From Oegoconia quadripuncta (lineage: Eukaryota > Arthropoda > Insecta > Lepidoptera > Autostichidae): DNA of 64,000 nucleotides. A program made the position numbers and the translations under genes. Positions 1-11,023 of the stretch are shown in pieces. The stretch's first letter is position 1; the number at the start of each line of letters is the position of its first letter. The notes under the pieces were generated by a model that saw nothing but the letters and a program-made list of their open reading frames with translations, was not told the DNA's origin and ran no database searches. The stretch is taken from the NCBI GenBank assembly GCA_949316235.1, contig OX438750.1, positions 18,416,865 through 18,480,864 on the forward strand, written 5' to 3'.

Positions 1-617
1 CACCCCCAGCTTAAACACTACTTTGCCCGTCGACTTTGTACTGTTATTTATTACGTATTAGTTACATTGTCGGACATGCCTTGTGCAATTCCTACGTGTA
101 CCAACAATAATTATAAAAGTCATGAACATTAAGCTTTACTCTTTTCCACGAGATCGCTACAGGTAGTGAAGTAGATTATGTACCTTAATTGAGTTGGATA
201 TGCTGTGAAAAATTCAATTGTCGTAGATGATATATTAGTGAATCGTTCGATGGGATGAATACACCTATATTTTGTTTTCTTAGGTTAGTTTAAATTCATG
301 ATAATTCAAGATTCATGATAAGTTTGAGAATCATGATAGTGTTATTAAATTATAATCATTTATAATAAAAAAAATGGTAGATATTCATGGTAATAGGTAC
401 TGACTTTTTAATTAAAAGGTATGAAAAAGTCACAGAACTTTACGTGTGTCTTATAGATTTGATGTAGGTAGGTTTGGAAGCTACGATCAAAAAAGATATT
501 TGTTCGTAGGTACGATATCGGCATCCCTACACCGGTCTCGCGCTAAACCTTCCTGACTCGGCGCTAGTATGGAAGACTTACTTACTCGGGGGCCGCGCGC
601 TCTAGGTACTTTGGATA
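1..617. other. No gene recognised
   Basis: AT-rich sequence with stop codons in all frames. A short GC-richer patch near 520-605 has no motif I recognise. Nothing else can be supported. Confidence 0.6.
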
Positions 618-835
618 TGATGTTTGTTTGTTTGTTGCTCAATCACGGCGAAACGGTTGAACGGATTTGAATGAAATCCGGTTATAGGTAGAACATACCA
701 CGGGCAAAAACATAGATTTTAAGAAATCACGGGATAAGTCCCGATTACGTGATTAGTTCCCGCGGGATAAATAAATTAAATATATCTGTGATAAAGTCAT
801 TCCACACAGGCGAAGCTGCGGGCGACAGCTAGTTA
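618..835 (+). mobile_element. Interspersed repeat ending GCGGGCGACAGCTAGT
   Basis: The block starts near a TTTG run and a line reading as a 'cggcgaaacggttgaacgg' module, passes 'ccgcgggataaa', and ends in 'gaagctgcgggcgacagct'. The same modules, in both orientations and variously decayed, recur at 20530-20712, 22866-23066, 23750-24205, 25655-25800, 27417-27632 and 30615-30860. It is a dispersed insect repeat; I do not assign it to a named family. Confidence 0.55.
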
Positions 836-1959
836 TTAATAATTACCGGTCATTATTGACACTAACCAAGGTTTACGCAATATAAACGCAAAAAATAGGG
901 ACTTTTAAGACTTATAAATGTCCCACTCTATACTGGATGAGACTTTTCACTGTAAGGAAAAAATAGAGGTTATTAGGTAAGTGAATAGAAGTTTAATAAT
1001 TTTTTTTCAAAGTCATCTTCTATCAGTCCGCCGGCCGGAGATTGATATGCGACTGGCGGGATTCGTAAAGTTACTATAATGCGAATTATTTGTGGAACTC
1101 TTATTTTCTCCATAAGTTTTTTTTATTGAATTAATTTAATTATGTAATTATGTGGAATAGGCTAGAAACGCGACCGTCAAATGACACAACGCTATATTCG
1201 ATAATGGTTTTGAAAAAAAAACCTATGCCCAATACCAATATATCGTTTACCTAATATGCCCGATTTTTTCCTTACTGTAAAAAACTCATCTCGCATTCTC
1301 TCATTTCAAGTTGATACCACAAGCCGTTTCTGAAAAAAGGGTCCTTGTACGAAACCCTCAGAATACGAGTCATACTCGCACTTGACCGTCTTTTTATCGT
1401 ATGTAATTAGAGGAATAGACGAAAAGGCGGAGTCGTGGACCAAGAATAGTTAAAAATAATATATACTTTAGCCTGTGGTGGACTGTACAGTTCCAACGTA
1501 GGTAATTTACTTTCTGTCCATTCCCTCGCAATAAATAACACAATTAATGTGTACTATATTCGCGATATAATTTCGTAGAGAACATATAAATTATTTTCTT
1601 GTCGAGATATCGCAAAGGTATTCGCATCTCAGAGGATATAAGGGCTGAATAATGTGGACATTCGCTTTAGTTTCGCTTATTTTTTTCTTATTAAATCAAA
1701 ATCTCGAAGCATGTACTTACCTAAATACATATTCTGCTTACACTTTAATAGCCCATTGAAGAGATTTAAAGTTTTCCATCTTTAACATGTCAGAACACTA
1801 TAGTATTTTTGAATATCAGTATGCAGGATGTATAGATTTAATCATCTTCAAAATTTTGTATGGTAATTCAGACCATCAAACCGACTTTTTTTACTATGGA
1901 ATCCTGAAATAGAGAAAGAAATCAGCTGTTTCATAAGTTAAGTTTAAGTTGAGTTGGCA
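836..1959. other. No gene recognised
   Basis: AT-rich sequence without a coding signal or recognised repeat. The only reading frames are short and look random. Confidence 0.55.
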
Positions 1960-2245
1960 TTGAACATGTGGAGAGGATGAATGAAAGAAGATTTACGAAA
2001 GAGATATACAAAGCGAATGTGGATGGTAGTGTTGGTAGGGGAAGACCACGGCGAACGTACCATGATCAAATCGGGGACGTCTTAAAGAAAGGCCAAGTCA
2101 AGAGTACCCTAAACCTACGAGCATATATGAACAACCTTATGAGAGTGAAGGAAGCAGAAGAGGTGTGTCAGAATCGTAGCAAGTGCAAGTCTGTGGTCTC
2201 TGCCTACCCCTACGGGAAACAGGCGTGACATTATGTATGTATGGT
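1960..2245 (+). mobile_element. RTE-type retrotransposon ORF2 C-terminal remnant
   Basis: An 86-codon frame ending at 2228 reads as a basic stretch with [14 protein letters not shown] followed by a KKGQVKST segment. This is the style of the extreme C-terminus of RTE/BovB-like ORF2 proteins, where a Gly-Arg-Gly-Arg-Pro-Arg motif precedes an aromatic and an Asp. The endonuclease and reverse-transcriptase domains are absent, so it is a 5'-truncated dead copy. It is followed by 'gacattatgtatgtatg', the same tail that closes the repeat at 19249-19360. Confidence 0.6.
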
Positions 2246-2675
2246 ATTGAACTTTTGTATGAAAGAGCTGATTTTTTTTCCCCATTACACTTGTAAATAG
2301 ATTACTTAAAACATGTATTGGTATTGGTTGTATGTATATGTGGCTCTTGCACGTCGTCGGAGACCTGTATCACTGCGACCATTGCCGATCTATTGTGGTC
2401 GCCACTAACCTATAATTCGTTGCACAGGTTTGCCTCTTTGAGGAATTGGATTATTTTCCTGGCGCCGATAGCTTTTATCTCACCTGCGTTACGCCACGAT
2501 ATTGCGTTTCGGCTCAGCCGTCTCAAGATGAAGGTCGCTTCATCAAAGATGGCTTAGCCAGTCTTCCCTTTCCCTTTGAAGAATGGTTCCCTTTGCCAAG
2601 TTTAAACTTAAATATAAAAAAAAACTACACTAATATCGGATTACGCATTATTGAGATACATACATCTGTGCAAAG
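2246..2675. other. No gene recognised
   Basis: Two overlapping short frames (2318-2745) have no recognisable similarity and no codon or splice context. Probably decayed repeat. Confidence 0.45.
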
Positions 2676-2735
2676 TCTGCACACAGACACACGTCATCAA
2701 ACACAAAACACCCGTCGTTTTTCTTGGGCGTTAAA
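2676..2735 (-). mobile_element. Microsatellite-linked repeat, copy 1
   Basis: Short CA-rich stretch joined to 'cacccgtcgtttttcttgg'. The same module, AAAACGACGGGTGTT next to a CA/TG tract, occurs at 6160-6225 (+), 36446-36665 (-) and 51940-52010 (+). This is the copy with almost no CA expansion. Confidence 0.5.
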
Positions 2736-2754
2736 AAGAAAGTAAAATGTAAAA

Positions 2755-3175
2755 GTCAAAAGTCAAAAAATATTTATTTCGTAGGATAAAGATTATCACT
2801 TGAAAACGTCACATTTTTTTATCTTAATATTAAAATTATTGACATTATTGCTCATTCGCAAAGCAGATTCCCCAGAGAAGAACGAGCAAGAAACTCAAGG
2901 GTTACACTTTTAAATAAGTTTGGGTTACAATTATATTATATTGTATAATTAGGCTGAATATCGCCGAGCAGTCTATGTCCATGCTTGCTTATCATCCTGA
3001 TAGTCAGAAATTTTATAATAGCCTTTGGTAAATAATGTCTGTTTTATTATGGTTTTGAATTTATTTAAAGGTAAATTTTGAATGTCCACTGGAACCTTAT
3101 TATAAAAGCGTTAGGAACATTTACTAACAAGAGTTGAGACGTTGATTCATTTTATCATTCGTTTATGAATGTAGT
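2755..3175 (-). mobile_element. Probable non-LTR retrotransposon 3' region
   Basis: Begins with the repeated 'aaagtcaaaagtcaaaaa' tail (the reverse of the 'tttgactttgacttt' tail seen at 32890) and continues into a segment containing 'cctgatagtcagaaatttt'. Relatives of that segment recur near 21470-21540 and 35285-35335. No coding remains. Confidence 0.4.
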
Positions 3176-3294
3176 TTTCAGAGGATCAAGAGGAAATGAT
3201 TAAAAATTTGAGTATATCTTACCGTGACAATTTAATATCTACGTTTTTGAATAAGGATCCATATTGTAATAAATAGATATTTCGGATATTTAGG

Positions 3295-3518
3295 TACACC
3301 AATTAAGTATACATAATATCTAGTCCCAAACTAGCCAAAGTCTGTACTATGGATTACTAGACAACCGATGACATATATAAATATTTATATGAACATCCAT
3401 GATTCGGAAATAAATGTTCGTATTAATCACACAAGCATTTACCCCTAGCGGGATTTGAAGTCGCAACAGTTGGTTTCGAAGGCAGGGTCACTAACCACTA
3501 TACCAATATAACTACCTA
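3295..3518 (-). mobile_element. tRNA-headed SINE (family A)
   Basis: Read on the minus strand it starts with a TGGTATAGTGG A-box-like motif. A decayed B box and the sequence CCCGCTAGGGG follow, then a body with 'atggatgttcatataaa' and the 3' part that names this family ('ggttgtctagtaatccatag'). It is a typical lepidopteran tRNA-derived SINE, nearly full length. The head has lost anticodon-arm structure and is not a tRNA gene. Confidence 0.7.
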
Positions 3519-3954
3519 AGTCTAACAGATTAACTTATTGTTATCCTTTTAATATCGTAACTAACAAAGAGGTATAGTCTTGATTTGAATAAGTCTAAGC
3601 TGTCAGTGCACAACTTTTGAAAATAAAGTCCTGAATTATAAAGAAATGAAAATCGTCTCGAAACTCTAAGCCGAAACGTAATCGAGCGACAACCTTCCTC
3701 GAGCCCCAGGTCATGCAGTCGCCAATAAATCTCTGGGGTGGACAAAGAAAATGATAAATTCACGCGTGTGCGTGTGAGTTATGTACGTGTGATGATTAAG
3801 TGCGCGGCCAGAACCCCAGGCCCGAATCACTGGGGTATATGTTAGTACACGATTGCTATTGCTTAGTTCTGTATCATAGGAAGATATACATAGGTATAGT
3901 AATAACACACTACGGAGACGTAAGGAAAGGTTTCTTGCATTTCGTGTAGGTACG

Positions 3955-4627
3955 TCATTTTTGTGGTGTAAGTTCCTATAATCTTAACGTTCCTTTTGTA
4001 GAAGGATAGAGTACCCATCGGTAATAGGTAGAATAAAACGCTACCTAACCATTCTGTCGCTTGCATTAGTTATTTAATAATAAATTAATTAATAATAATT
4101 TCATTTATTGTCAGATAACAGAGATCCATCAAATGAAATGAAGTTAGCATAAATTAAAGTAAATTGTTATAGGCCTTTGCCCAGCATTGGACGTCTTTCG
4201 GCTGTATGATGATGATGATTCCTGTTACTCACGTATTCCATTGTTATTACTACACATTTTAGCTATAAGGCGTACAATATGAAATTAAAGTAATAAAAAA
4301 AAAAAAAAAAATGTTACCACTTTAAACTTCATTGCATTATAGAAGATGCTAAGATCTCCTAAAACTCTTTTCAAAAAAATTAAACAATGATTACTTTATA
4401 TTTTCTGAAATCAATTTATTGGGTCGTGATATTTGCCCTCAGTGAAATTTTCATAAATTAAAAAAGTTATTGATGGATTTTTTGAAGATTTACGCAATTA
4501 AATTCACAGAGATAATATTAATCTAATAGTCTACGTTTTATAACCAAAGACCTACACTTTATCCGAAGTAAGGTCTCTATCTATCCATGTGCAAAAAAAT
4601 TCAAAACCTTAAGATTATAGGAAGTTA
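3955..4627. repeat. Dispersed repeat paralogous to 37265-38215
   Basis: From 'taagttcct' through 'ttcattgcattatagaag' to 'gcaaaaaaattcaaaaccttaagattata' pieces, this block matches 37265-38215 in order and orientation with moderate divergence. Each copy carries its own insertions: here 4075-4260 and an A17 tract near 4293-4310, and in the other copy 37449-37616. The pair therefore gives empty sites for those insertions. Confidence 0.6.
4160..4220 (+). mobile_element. RTE-type 3' end
   Basis: The motif 'ggcctttgcccagcattgg' followed by a short GATGATGAT tail is the classic 3' terminus of lepidopteran RTE-like elements and their SINE partners. It lies inside the extra segment 4075-4260 of the surrounding repeat. 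Confidence 0.55.
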
Positions 4628-4639
4628 TATGTTCTCGCG

Positions 4640-4985
4640 CTTGTAGCATACCGCATTCGCTATTCGTTTTCGATTGGCGAAGTTAAGCAATGTCTGGCTC
4701 TGTTAGTCCTTGGCGACCACTAGTGACATTTTAATACGAATGTTTCCGTGTATCGGAGAGCACGTTAAATAGTCGGTCCCTGTTGTGTTCAATTGAAGGC
4801 AGTCGTTAAAGCAAGTCGGTGGCTTAGAAGGGCCGCTTAAAAACTCTGACTGTCAGGTGTCCACTAGCCTGACACAAATGCACTAATCCGCACCAAACCC
4901 ACGTAATGGATTATGACCCATACCCTTTCCCAGTGAGAGGAGGCTGTGCCCCAACAGTGGGGACGTCTGGGGGGTCTGTTGATGA
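4640..4985 (+). mobile_element. 5S rRNA-derived SINE, copy 1
   Basis: The segment around 4676-4722 reads 'gcgaagttaagcaatgtc', then a GGC-rich spacer, then 'cttggcgacc'. This follows the internal promoter of eukaryotic 5S rRNA (box A GAAGTTAAGCAA, and box C ending in GTGACC). It is fused to a unique body of about 260 bp ending near 'gccccaacagtggggac'. The copy at 29930-30195 (-) shares the body, and the copy at 5395-5446 (-) preserves the 5S head better. Confidence 0.65.
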
Positions 4986-5096
4986 TTTATAAACGAAATA
5001 GTTCCTTCAAACATCTTCTTGTAATTTGTGCCTCAAGGCTATTTAGGTATTACTTATAGCCTTTTCGTGTGCAGGTGGCGAGATATCGCGGAGAGC

Positions 5097-5195
5097 ATGT
5101 CCGTATTCATCATACAAACATTATGCCCCTAGCGGGATTCGATCCCGCGATCACGTGGTCAGAGTTTCTAACCACTACACCAAACAGGTCGTCAC
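5097..5195 (-). mobile_element. tRNA-headed SINE (family A), head fragment
   Basis: Minus strand: TTGGTGTAGTGG (A box) and a good B box within 'gggatcgaatcccgctag', then the family A body start. Only the head and about 25 bp of body remain. Confidence 0.65.
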
Positions 5196-5394
5196 ATAAT
5201 GGAATTCACATAACATAAAACAATGTGAAAATTCGTTGAAGAAGTACTTTAAAGATGGGTTTATGTATGAAGTGCCTTTCCAACAAATTTTATTTCGATA
5301 CAAAGACACATGTCTACTTGAAATGCTGGTTTAGATTTATGTGGCTGTGCCTCAAGAGAGGGTGTTTTAAACCGATTTTATTCGTATAATAAGC

Positions 5395-5446
5395 ACTCGT
5401 GTTAAAAAGCCACTAATGGTCACCCATCCAAGGACATGACCGCGCC
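5395..5446 (-). mobile_element. 5S rRNA-derived SINE, head fragment
   Basis: Reverse complement reads 'gtctggcgcggtcatgtcc' and then 'ttggatgggtgacc'. That is a close match to box A-distal, intermediate element and box C sequence of 5S rRNA, continuing into 'attagtgg' as in the other two copies. The rest is missing. Confidence 0.6.
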
Positions 5447-6159
5447 AGACATTTCTGGATCATAAATATATCAACATAACGCATGCGACAGTTTTATGTC
5501 CCAACCACTTCACTCTAACACTTGTCTAAATAGCAGCCAAGTGTAGCTAGATTTCCATGAATATGCAGCTCGGATCAAGAGCTGGTTGAATAATTAAAAG
5601 CGAAGGCAGGCTTAAGAGCTCAGCCGAGTGTAACGTGGTGTGCTTCAAAGAAAGTGAGGCATTACTTATGTGAACAGGACTTTTTTATTACGTTTTTGGG
5701 TAAGAGCGTATCTATCTTTGTCCAAGTCCAAATTTTTGGTAATGAATAAACCGATTCTAATCAAACTTTATACGCATAAAGCACGTATATTGATCTAAGT
5801 AGAGAACATTTTCGAAAAACAATATTGAAACAAAATTAGAGCGTTTTTAAATTCTCCATAGTAACAAATAAAATGCCATTTTTAAATTCCATATTTTGAA
5901 ATTCTTTTTATTAACTTCTTAGATCTATTTATCCTGCTTATACGTATAAAGTTTCATTAGAATCGGTACATTCATTTCGAAAAATTTGGACTTGAAAGTT
6001 TGTATGAACTACCGTGTGGAATAAACGCTCTTATGTGTGCATATATACTATTATATTTTGATTACTATTATAGTAGTACTGCCACGTACCCTTGATCTAT
6101 CAAGGCACAGATTATCTTCGAGAGCGAACCAAATCATGTAATTACTACCAGAGGTAACT
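5447..6159. other. No gene recognised
   Basis: AT-rich. The segments near 5725-5790 and 5905-5995 look like inverted versions of one another ('ccgattctaatcaaac' against 'tagaatcggtacattc'), suggesting a decayed foldback element. No coding signal. Confidence 0.4.
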
Positions 6160-6225
6160 TTTAACGTCTAAGGAAAAACGACGGGTGTTGTGTTTGACGA
6201 TATTGTGCGTGTGTCGTTGGCGGTG
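6160..6225 (+). mobile_element. Microsatellite-linked repeat, copy 2
   Basis: 'aaaaacgacgggtgttgtg' followed by a short TG-rich run and TTGACGATATTG. It is closely related to 51940-52010. Confidence 0.5.
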
Positions 6226-6252
6226 TTATTTAAACTTTTTTCTTTAACATAC

Positions 6253-6788
6253 AGGGTGAAATTTACTTCGTGTTATTCCTATTCACTGATGACTCCACTG
6301 TTGATTACGAACAACTTTCCCCAAGTTACCGTAGCCGAATTCAATCGCTTACCTACACAAAGTAAACCATTCTAAAACCATCTTTAGCATGGAAGTCCAT
6401 CAATTTTTGGATGAATTCAGCTATTTCTTTTTCTCTTTCCTGTTCCTATAGAATTACCAGTCGAAAATTTTTGACCTTCCGTATACAATGGGTTATTCCA
6501 GAATGATTTAGTTTGTCCATACAAACAACGTTACTCATGTAATCGAAAATTTTTTGGTCTATAATTAGACCAAAAATAATATGACTAATGTCTATGGTTC
6601 CTCGGGGAAAGTTGATCGTAATCAAGAGCAGTGGGAATTCTTCTTCTTCTAATTCAAGAGCTACGCTCTTGTCGGTGGAGTAACCGCCATTCCTTTCTTT
6701 TTTCTGCCCTCTCTTTTACATCTTTATACGACACGACATGTACTTTCTACTGGTAGGAATTACACGATTAAAATTCACCCTGTATTAA
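6253..6788. mobile_element. CAGGGTG foldback MITE with nested RTE fragment
   Basis: Inverted ends are ACAGGGTGAAATTTACTTCG on the left and the complement 'ttcaccctgta' on the right, with TA at both ends. The arms match the cleaner copies at 25974-26350 and 34778-35176. The right arm is interrupted at about 6636-6745 by a minus-strand RTE ORF2 tail ('gctacgctcttgtcggtgg'), so the RTE piece inserted after the MITE. Confidence 0.65.
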
Positions 6789-7265
6789 TGTTGTATATTT
6801 CGTTGTTTTCTGAAGTATTTCATATAAATTTCAAGAGCGTAAACTGACCGCTTTCTTTCGTTTGTAATTTTGATATCTTATATATAAAGTTTCAATTCTC
6901 CTATAAGTTATAAATAACAAAATATGCAGTGAGTGTAAGAGAAAACGTCTTTTATCCCTAAGAACGTGGAGAAAGCAAAAACCTAAACTCAATCTAAAGC
7001 TATGCAAATGTACTTACCGGGTCTTAAGTGAAAGCCCGGCTGTTTGGGGTGTGAGGGGAGGGAAAGGGGACCGGACAAGGGGCAAGGAACAAAATGCCAT
7101 CGCTTTGTACCCTCGATAAGCCTTTAATGGCAATTGAGACGGTGCAGTTAGAATGCTCGACGGTTTTGTTCATGTATGTTTATATTTTTTGATTATTTAC
7201 GGTTTAGTATACTCTGTCGTTTGCAGTTGTAGAGCATGCGCTACGGTGTGAATAATTATAATAAT

Positions 7266-7522
7266 CGTGTTTATATTTTTTTTATGCACAACGGAACCCG
7301 GAAACCACAACACATTTGGGGGACTGGCTATCTTATCTCTAACAACCGGAACACAGCAATGCTATTAACATTGCTGCTTGGCGGCAGATTTAGATAAGAT
7401 GGTGGTAGCTAGCCAGGCGGACATTTAAAATGCCCTACCACCAACCAAAACGAGTACTTAAACATGTACCCCGCTGAGAACCGAACCCGCGACCTCCGAA
7501 TCGTAAACCCAACGTTGTTTAC
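7266..7522 (-). mobile_element. SINE (family C)
   Basis: Minus strand: head with 'gggtttacgattcggaggtcg' type sequence and a GTTCGGTTCTC-like B-box remnant. The body 'ggtagggcattttaaatgtc' and paired arms GATAAGATGGTGG follow, ending in an A-rich tail (T-run at 7269). Family members lie at 16933-17157 (-), 24345-24672 (+), 29380-29692 (+), 35345-35572 (+), 51300-51482 (-) and 58660-58812 (+). Confidence 0.7.
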
Positions 7523-7575
7523 ATCCGTTATCTCGTATCCATAATACAAGCTATGCTTAGTTTAGGACTAGATGA
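7523..7575 (+). mobile_element. tRNA-headed SINE (family A), 3' fragment
   Basis: 'tccgttatctcgtatccat' through 'gcttagtttaggac' is the 3' body of family A, as at 10925-10990. It abuts the family C SINE, probably because that element landed in it. Confidence 0.5.
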
Positions 7576-7990
7576 TTGGTATCATCATCATCATCTTCTA
7601 GCTCTGGTCCCAATTTATTTGGGGTCGACACAATACGTCTTTTTCTTCCAATCTCCTCACTCAGCCGTTACCTCATCATTCACGCCCTTTTCGTTCATAT
7701 CACTCTTCTACAATCCATTCATGTTTTCTGTGGTCTTCCTCTTCCTTTCCAACTATCGACTTCCATATTCATCACACTCTAAGCAACATGCGTTTCGTCC
7801 CTCCTCATGTCATATCCATACCAACTAAACAGTTTCCTTTCAACTTTTCTGTCATGGGTGCCACTTTTAAACTCCCTCTTACATACCCATTCCTTATTTT
7901 ATCCAGCCTCGTCACTCTACTCATCCATCTCAACATAACCATCTCTGCTGCGTGCAATTTTCTTTCATCCGTCTTGCCCGCTATGCAGAA
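7576..7990 (-). mobile_element. RTE-type retrotransposon ORF2 fragment
   Basis: On the minus strand the frame covering 8000-7805 reads AEMVMLRWMSRVTRLDKIRN followed by a GYVRGSLKVAP segment. That is the well-known region after the RT domain of RTE ORF2 (EMRMLRWM..VTR.D.IRN..IRGSLKVAP in the family). The element continues toward 7576 with frameshifts and ends at a CATCATCATCATC tract, the complement of the ATGATG tail of RTE elements. Dead, 5'-truncated copy. Confidence 0.8.
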
Positions 7991-9660
7991 GAAAATGTGA
8001 CAGAGAATAATATACCTACGACGAAAGAAAAAGCAGGCAATTAAAATCGTCAATTTTAAAATTACAATAAGTTATAGATTTTTTTTTAATTTGAAATAAA
8101 AAGAATAAACCCTAAAATTTGTTATACGGTATAGATATAAAAATAAAGGTACAGTTAGAAATCCTAAATGACTAACAAAATTGGAATTAACCGATTTTCC
8201 GTGACAACATAAGTAGATATGAAACATGACAATGAACTCCCAAGATAAGCTAGAGTTGCATGTAACCAATAATGTTAAAGACACCGGCCTACTTTTAACG
8301 AGGCAATTTGCTTTCAACCGTCTTCTGATGTAGGTTTCGAAAATAGTCATTTATTTATTATTCCAAGAAGAAAGCTGTCGCTTTAAAATTAAAACTGGTT
8401 TTAGTTTACTTTAGAGAAGTCGCATCAGGATCGACATCAATGTTTTAGATTTGATCCTTATTCCCACAAAGCCTATAAATGGTAATAAATAACGCCATAA
8501 GGGGTGTGTTTTAGGTATGAATAAGTAATACCTAAATAGTTTTAATAATCGTGAATTCGGGAAAATAAACATTATCATAGGCTATTTAGGTATTATTTAT
8601 AGGGTTTCAAGTGCAGGTGAGAGCTATTTTATTTATTCTGTATTTAAAAAGAAATCTTAATTTATCCAATGAGGGCGCCAGTGGACGGAATAAACCCTCT
8701 TAAATAAAAGCTTAGAAGGTAGGTACTAAATACAGAATATGTTTACTAACAACCATTATGTGTGCTGCACTAGGACAAATGGTTTATAGTTATTTTATAT
8801 TAAGTTGGCGATTGTATATTATCTGCGTCTGTAATAATATATTTACATACGTTAAAATTCTATAGGACAATCGACATTGTGGAGTGGCTTGGCGACAGAA
8901 TTCACGCTGCTGCGTCGCGTTCCTCACGTTCCCGAGTCTCCGGATGGCCAGGTATCTAAGATATGCACTGGGTACACGGCTCGACAAGGAATGTATAGCC
9001 ATGATATTAACTAAACATATCACTTAATGGCTCAGAATATTATATAACCATCGATAACACGTATTATATTTGAGATAATAGGTAGTACAAAGCCTTTTTG
9101 GTCTTATATGTTGTAATAAAATACGTTGATTTTATTCGGATTTATAGTAAGTTGATAACCCTGTACTGTATAAATATATGTCTATGTCTACTGTATAATA
9201 TAAATATTAATAAATATTATATATCTCAGTAATTGCTATAATTGAATAGAATATTATACAAAAACGTTAATGATGTCCTGAAGAAATTTAATTTTTATTA
9301 TATTATTACTTCTTTTTATGACGGTGTCTGTCACATATATTTTTTATTCCGATAAAGTGAGTAGTATCCGCATCCGCGTTAAAATTATTCTAATGCAGGC
9401 AAAGCCGTAGGCAGTGAAATACCGGCAATAATAAAGAAACAACCACTAACAATAAAATTCTAAATCTGTTCGAAAAACAAATGAAATTAAGTTTAGCATA
9501 AACTAGATTGCCTATTTTTATAATCTAAGTTTCAATTTTTAATCTTCAGCGGAGCAATGGCACTAGCGTACTGGATGCTAAGGCCTCAAGGAGGCGAGTT
9601 GGACGGCATATTTATACTCTAAGATATATTTTCAATTTTGTATTGATAGACTTTAATTGT
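7991..9660. other. Decayed repeats, no gene
   Basis: Mostly AT-rich. An inverted pair around 8515-8545 and 8580-8600 ('gtaatacctaaatagt' against 'ctatttaggtattat') suggests a small foldback element. A 50-bp piece at 8640-8690, containing 'taatttatccaatgagggcgc', recurs at 33366-33416. A decayed copy of the 618-835 repeat may lie near 9340-9420. No coding evidence. Confidence 0.45.
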
Positions 9661-9663
9661 CGT

Positions 9664-10185
9664 CGAGCGTCGGTGACACAGCGGTTAAGTCGCGATCTCC
9701 CAATTTGAGAGGTCCTGATTCGATTCCCAGGCAGGCCATGCACCAATGAGTTTTTAAATTAAAAATTTAATTACTTATGTACGTTTATCCGACTGCTCTT
9801 AAACGGTGAAGGAAAACATCGTGAGGAAACCTGCATGCCTGAGAAATAAAAATTCTATGGCATGTGAAGTCCCCAACCCGCATTGGGCCAGCATGGTGGA
9901 CTATGAATAAATAATAATAATAAATATCTTTAGACACACACACATCGCCATCTAGTTCCACATTAAGCAACTATAGGCTTGTGTTGTGGAAACCAGATGG
10001 TTGAAATACTACATAAATACGTTTTTATTGTAAATAAATACTTATTATAAATGAAAACATCCATAATTCGGGTACACATCCGTATTCATCACACAAACAT
10101 ATGGCTCATACTCCCTCATTATACGAGGAAAGGCATATATCCCTGCAGTGGGATGTTTACGGGCTGAGATGATAGACTACAATCT
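9664..10185 (+). mobile_element. SINE (family B) interrupted by a family A SINE
   Basis: Family B starts with a tRNA-like head 'gcgtcggtgacacagcgg' and a B box in 'cctgattcgattcccagg'. It continues with 'tgcatgcctgagaaataaa' and reaches 'gcatggtggactatg' at 9905. The missing end, 'ctcatactccctcatta' to 'gggatgtttacgggctgag', resumes at about 10107. Between them, 9906-10106 is a minus-strand family A SINE. The complete order is confirmed by the uninterrupted copy at 63513-63795. Confidence 0.75.
9906..10106 (-). mobile_element. tRNA-headed SINE (family A) nested in family B
   Basis: Minus strand body including 'gatggcgatgtgtgtgtg' and 'ccagatggtt' complement modules, truncated before the tRNA-like head. 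It splits the family B SINE, so it is the younger insertion. Confidence 0.65.
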
Positions 10186-10790
10186 TCAGAGTAAGACTTA
10201 TATAATTAGATGAGATCAATAACAATCACCCATCCCAATTAATTAAACTCGTTTTTTTTCTGAATTTGAATGTCAGTCCATGCAAATACCGGTTCGGATA
10301 AGGAAAGTTATCTAAAAATTCCTACGTTATGACGTATGAACATGATATGTCATGTACATTATTATTCGGTGCGACAAGCAGTCAATAACGCGGTGACACA
10401 GAGGGGTGCAGCTGGAATGCAAAGAACGGGAGTCAGCGAACGCGAATATCGCATTGTGACATATTTGTGTAGCACCTCTCGGAAATTATGATATTGCGAT
10501 CATCATACTCGCATAACCGAACATCTGTAAACATCACCTATTTACGCTTATGATAATTAGTAATTTTAAACGTCCTCGGATGTTCTAATCTAATTACCAA
10601 ATTTAGGGGAATATCGAGTAGTTGCGGAGACCGTATAGTACCGTACACAATCCAAATACAGTGTATTTACAATATGTAAGTATAATGCAACGACATCAAA
10701 GTACTTGGAGCGCGCGGTTTTTAATATAATTTGCCGACATAACTAAATAACAACAAAAACACTCTTCTCGACATCACGTCTCTATTATCG
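10186..10790. other. No gene recognised
   Basis: Unremarkable AT-rich sequence with one GC-richer patch near 10370-10480. No supported feature. Confidence 0.5.
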
Positions 10791-10796
10791 ATGACG

Positions 10797-11023
10797 ACCG
10801 ATTGGTGTAGTGGATAATCCTATCAACGAAACCAACGGTTGCGGGTTCGAATCCCGCGAGAGGTAAATGTTTGTGTGATGAATACGAACATTTATTCCCG
10901 AGTCTTGGATGTTTATATAAATATTTATATATGTTTATCCGTTATCTAGTATCCATAGTAGGTACAAGCTTTGCTTAGTTTATGATTGGTTTAACTGTCC
11001 GAAATATTTATTATTATTATTAT
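10797..11023 (+). mobile_element. tRNA-headed SINE (family A), full length
   Basis: A box TTGGTGTAGTGG at 10803, canonical B box GGTTCGAATCCC near 10845-10860, body with 'gagtcttggatgtttatata', 3' part 'ccgttatctagtatccat' and a (TTA)n tail at 11006-11022. This is the best-preserved family A copy in the window. Confidence 0.75.

Noticed and set aside
3295..3518. tRNA gene from the A/B box sequences, here and at 5097, 10797, 17968, 38880 and 57270
   Set aside because: All are followed by the same SINE body and cannot form an acceptor stem and anticodon arm.
7553..8000. Plus-strand frames with a poly-His start and Phe/Ser/Leu-rich content
   Set aside because: They are the reverse side of an RTE ORF2 fragment and its CATCAT tail.
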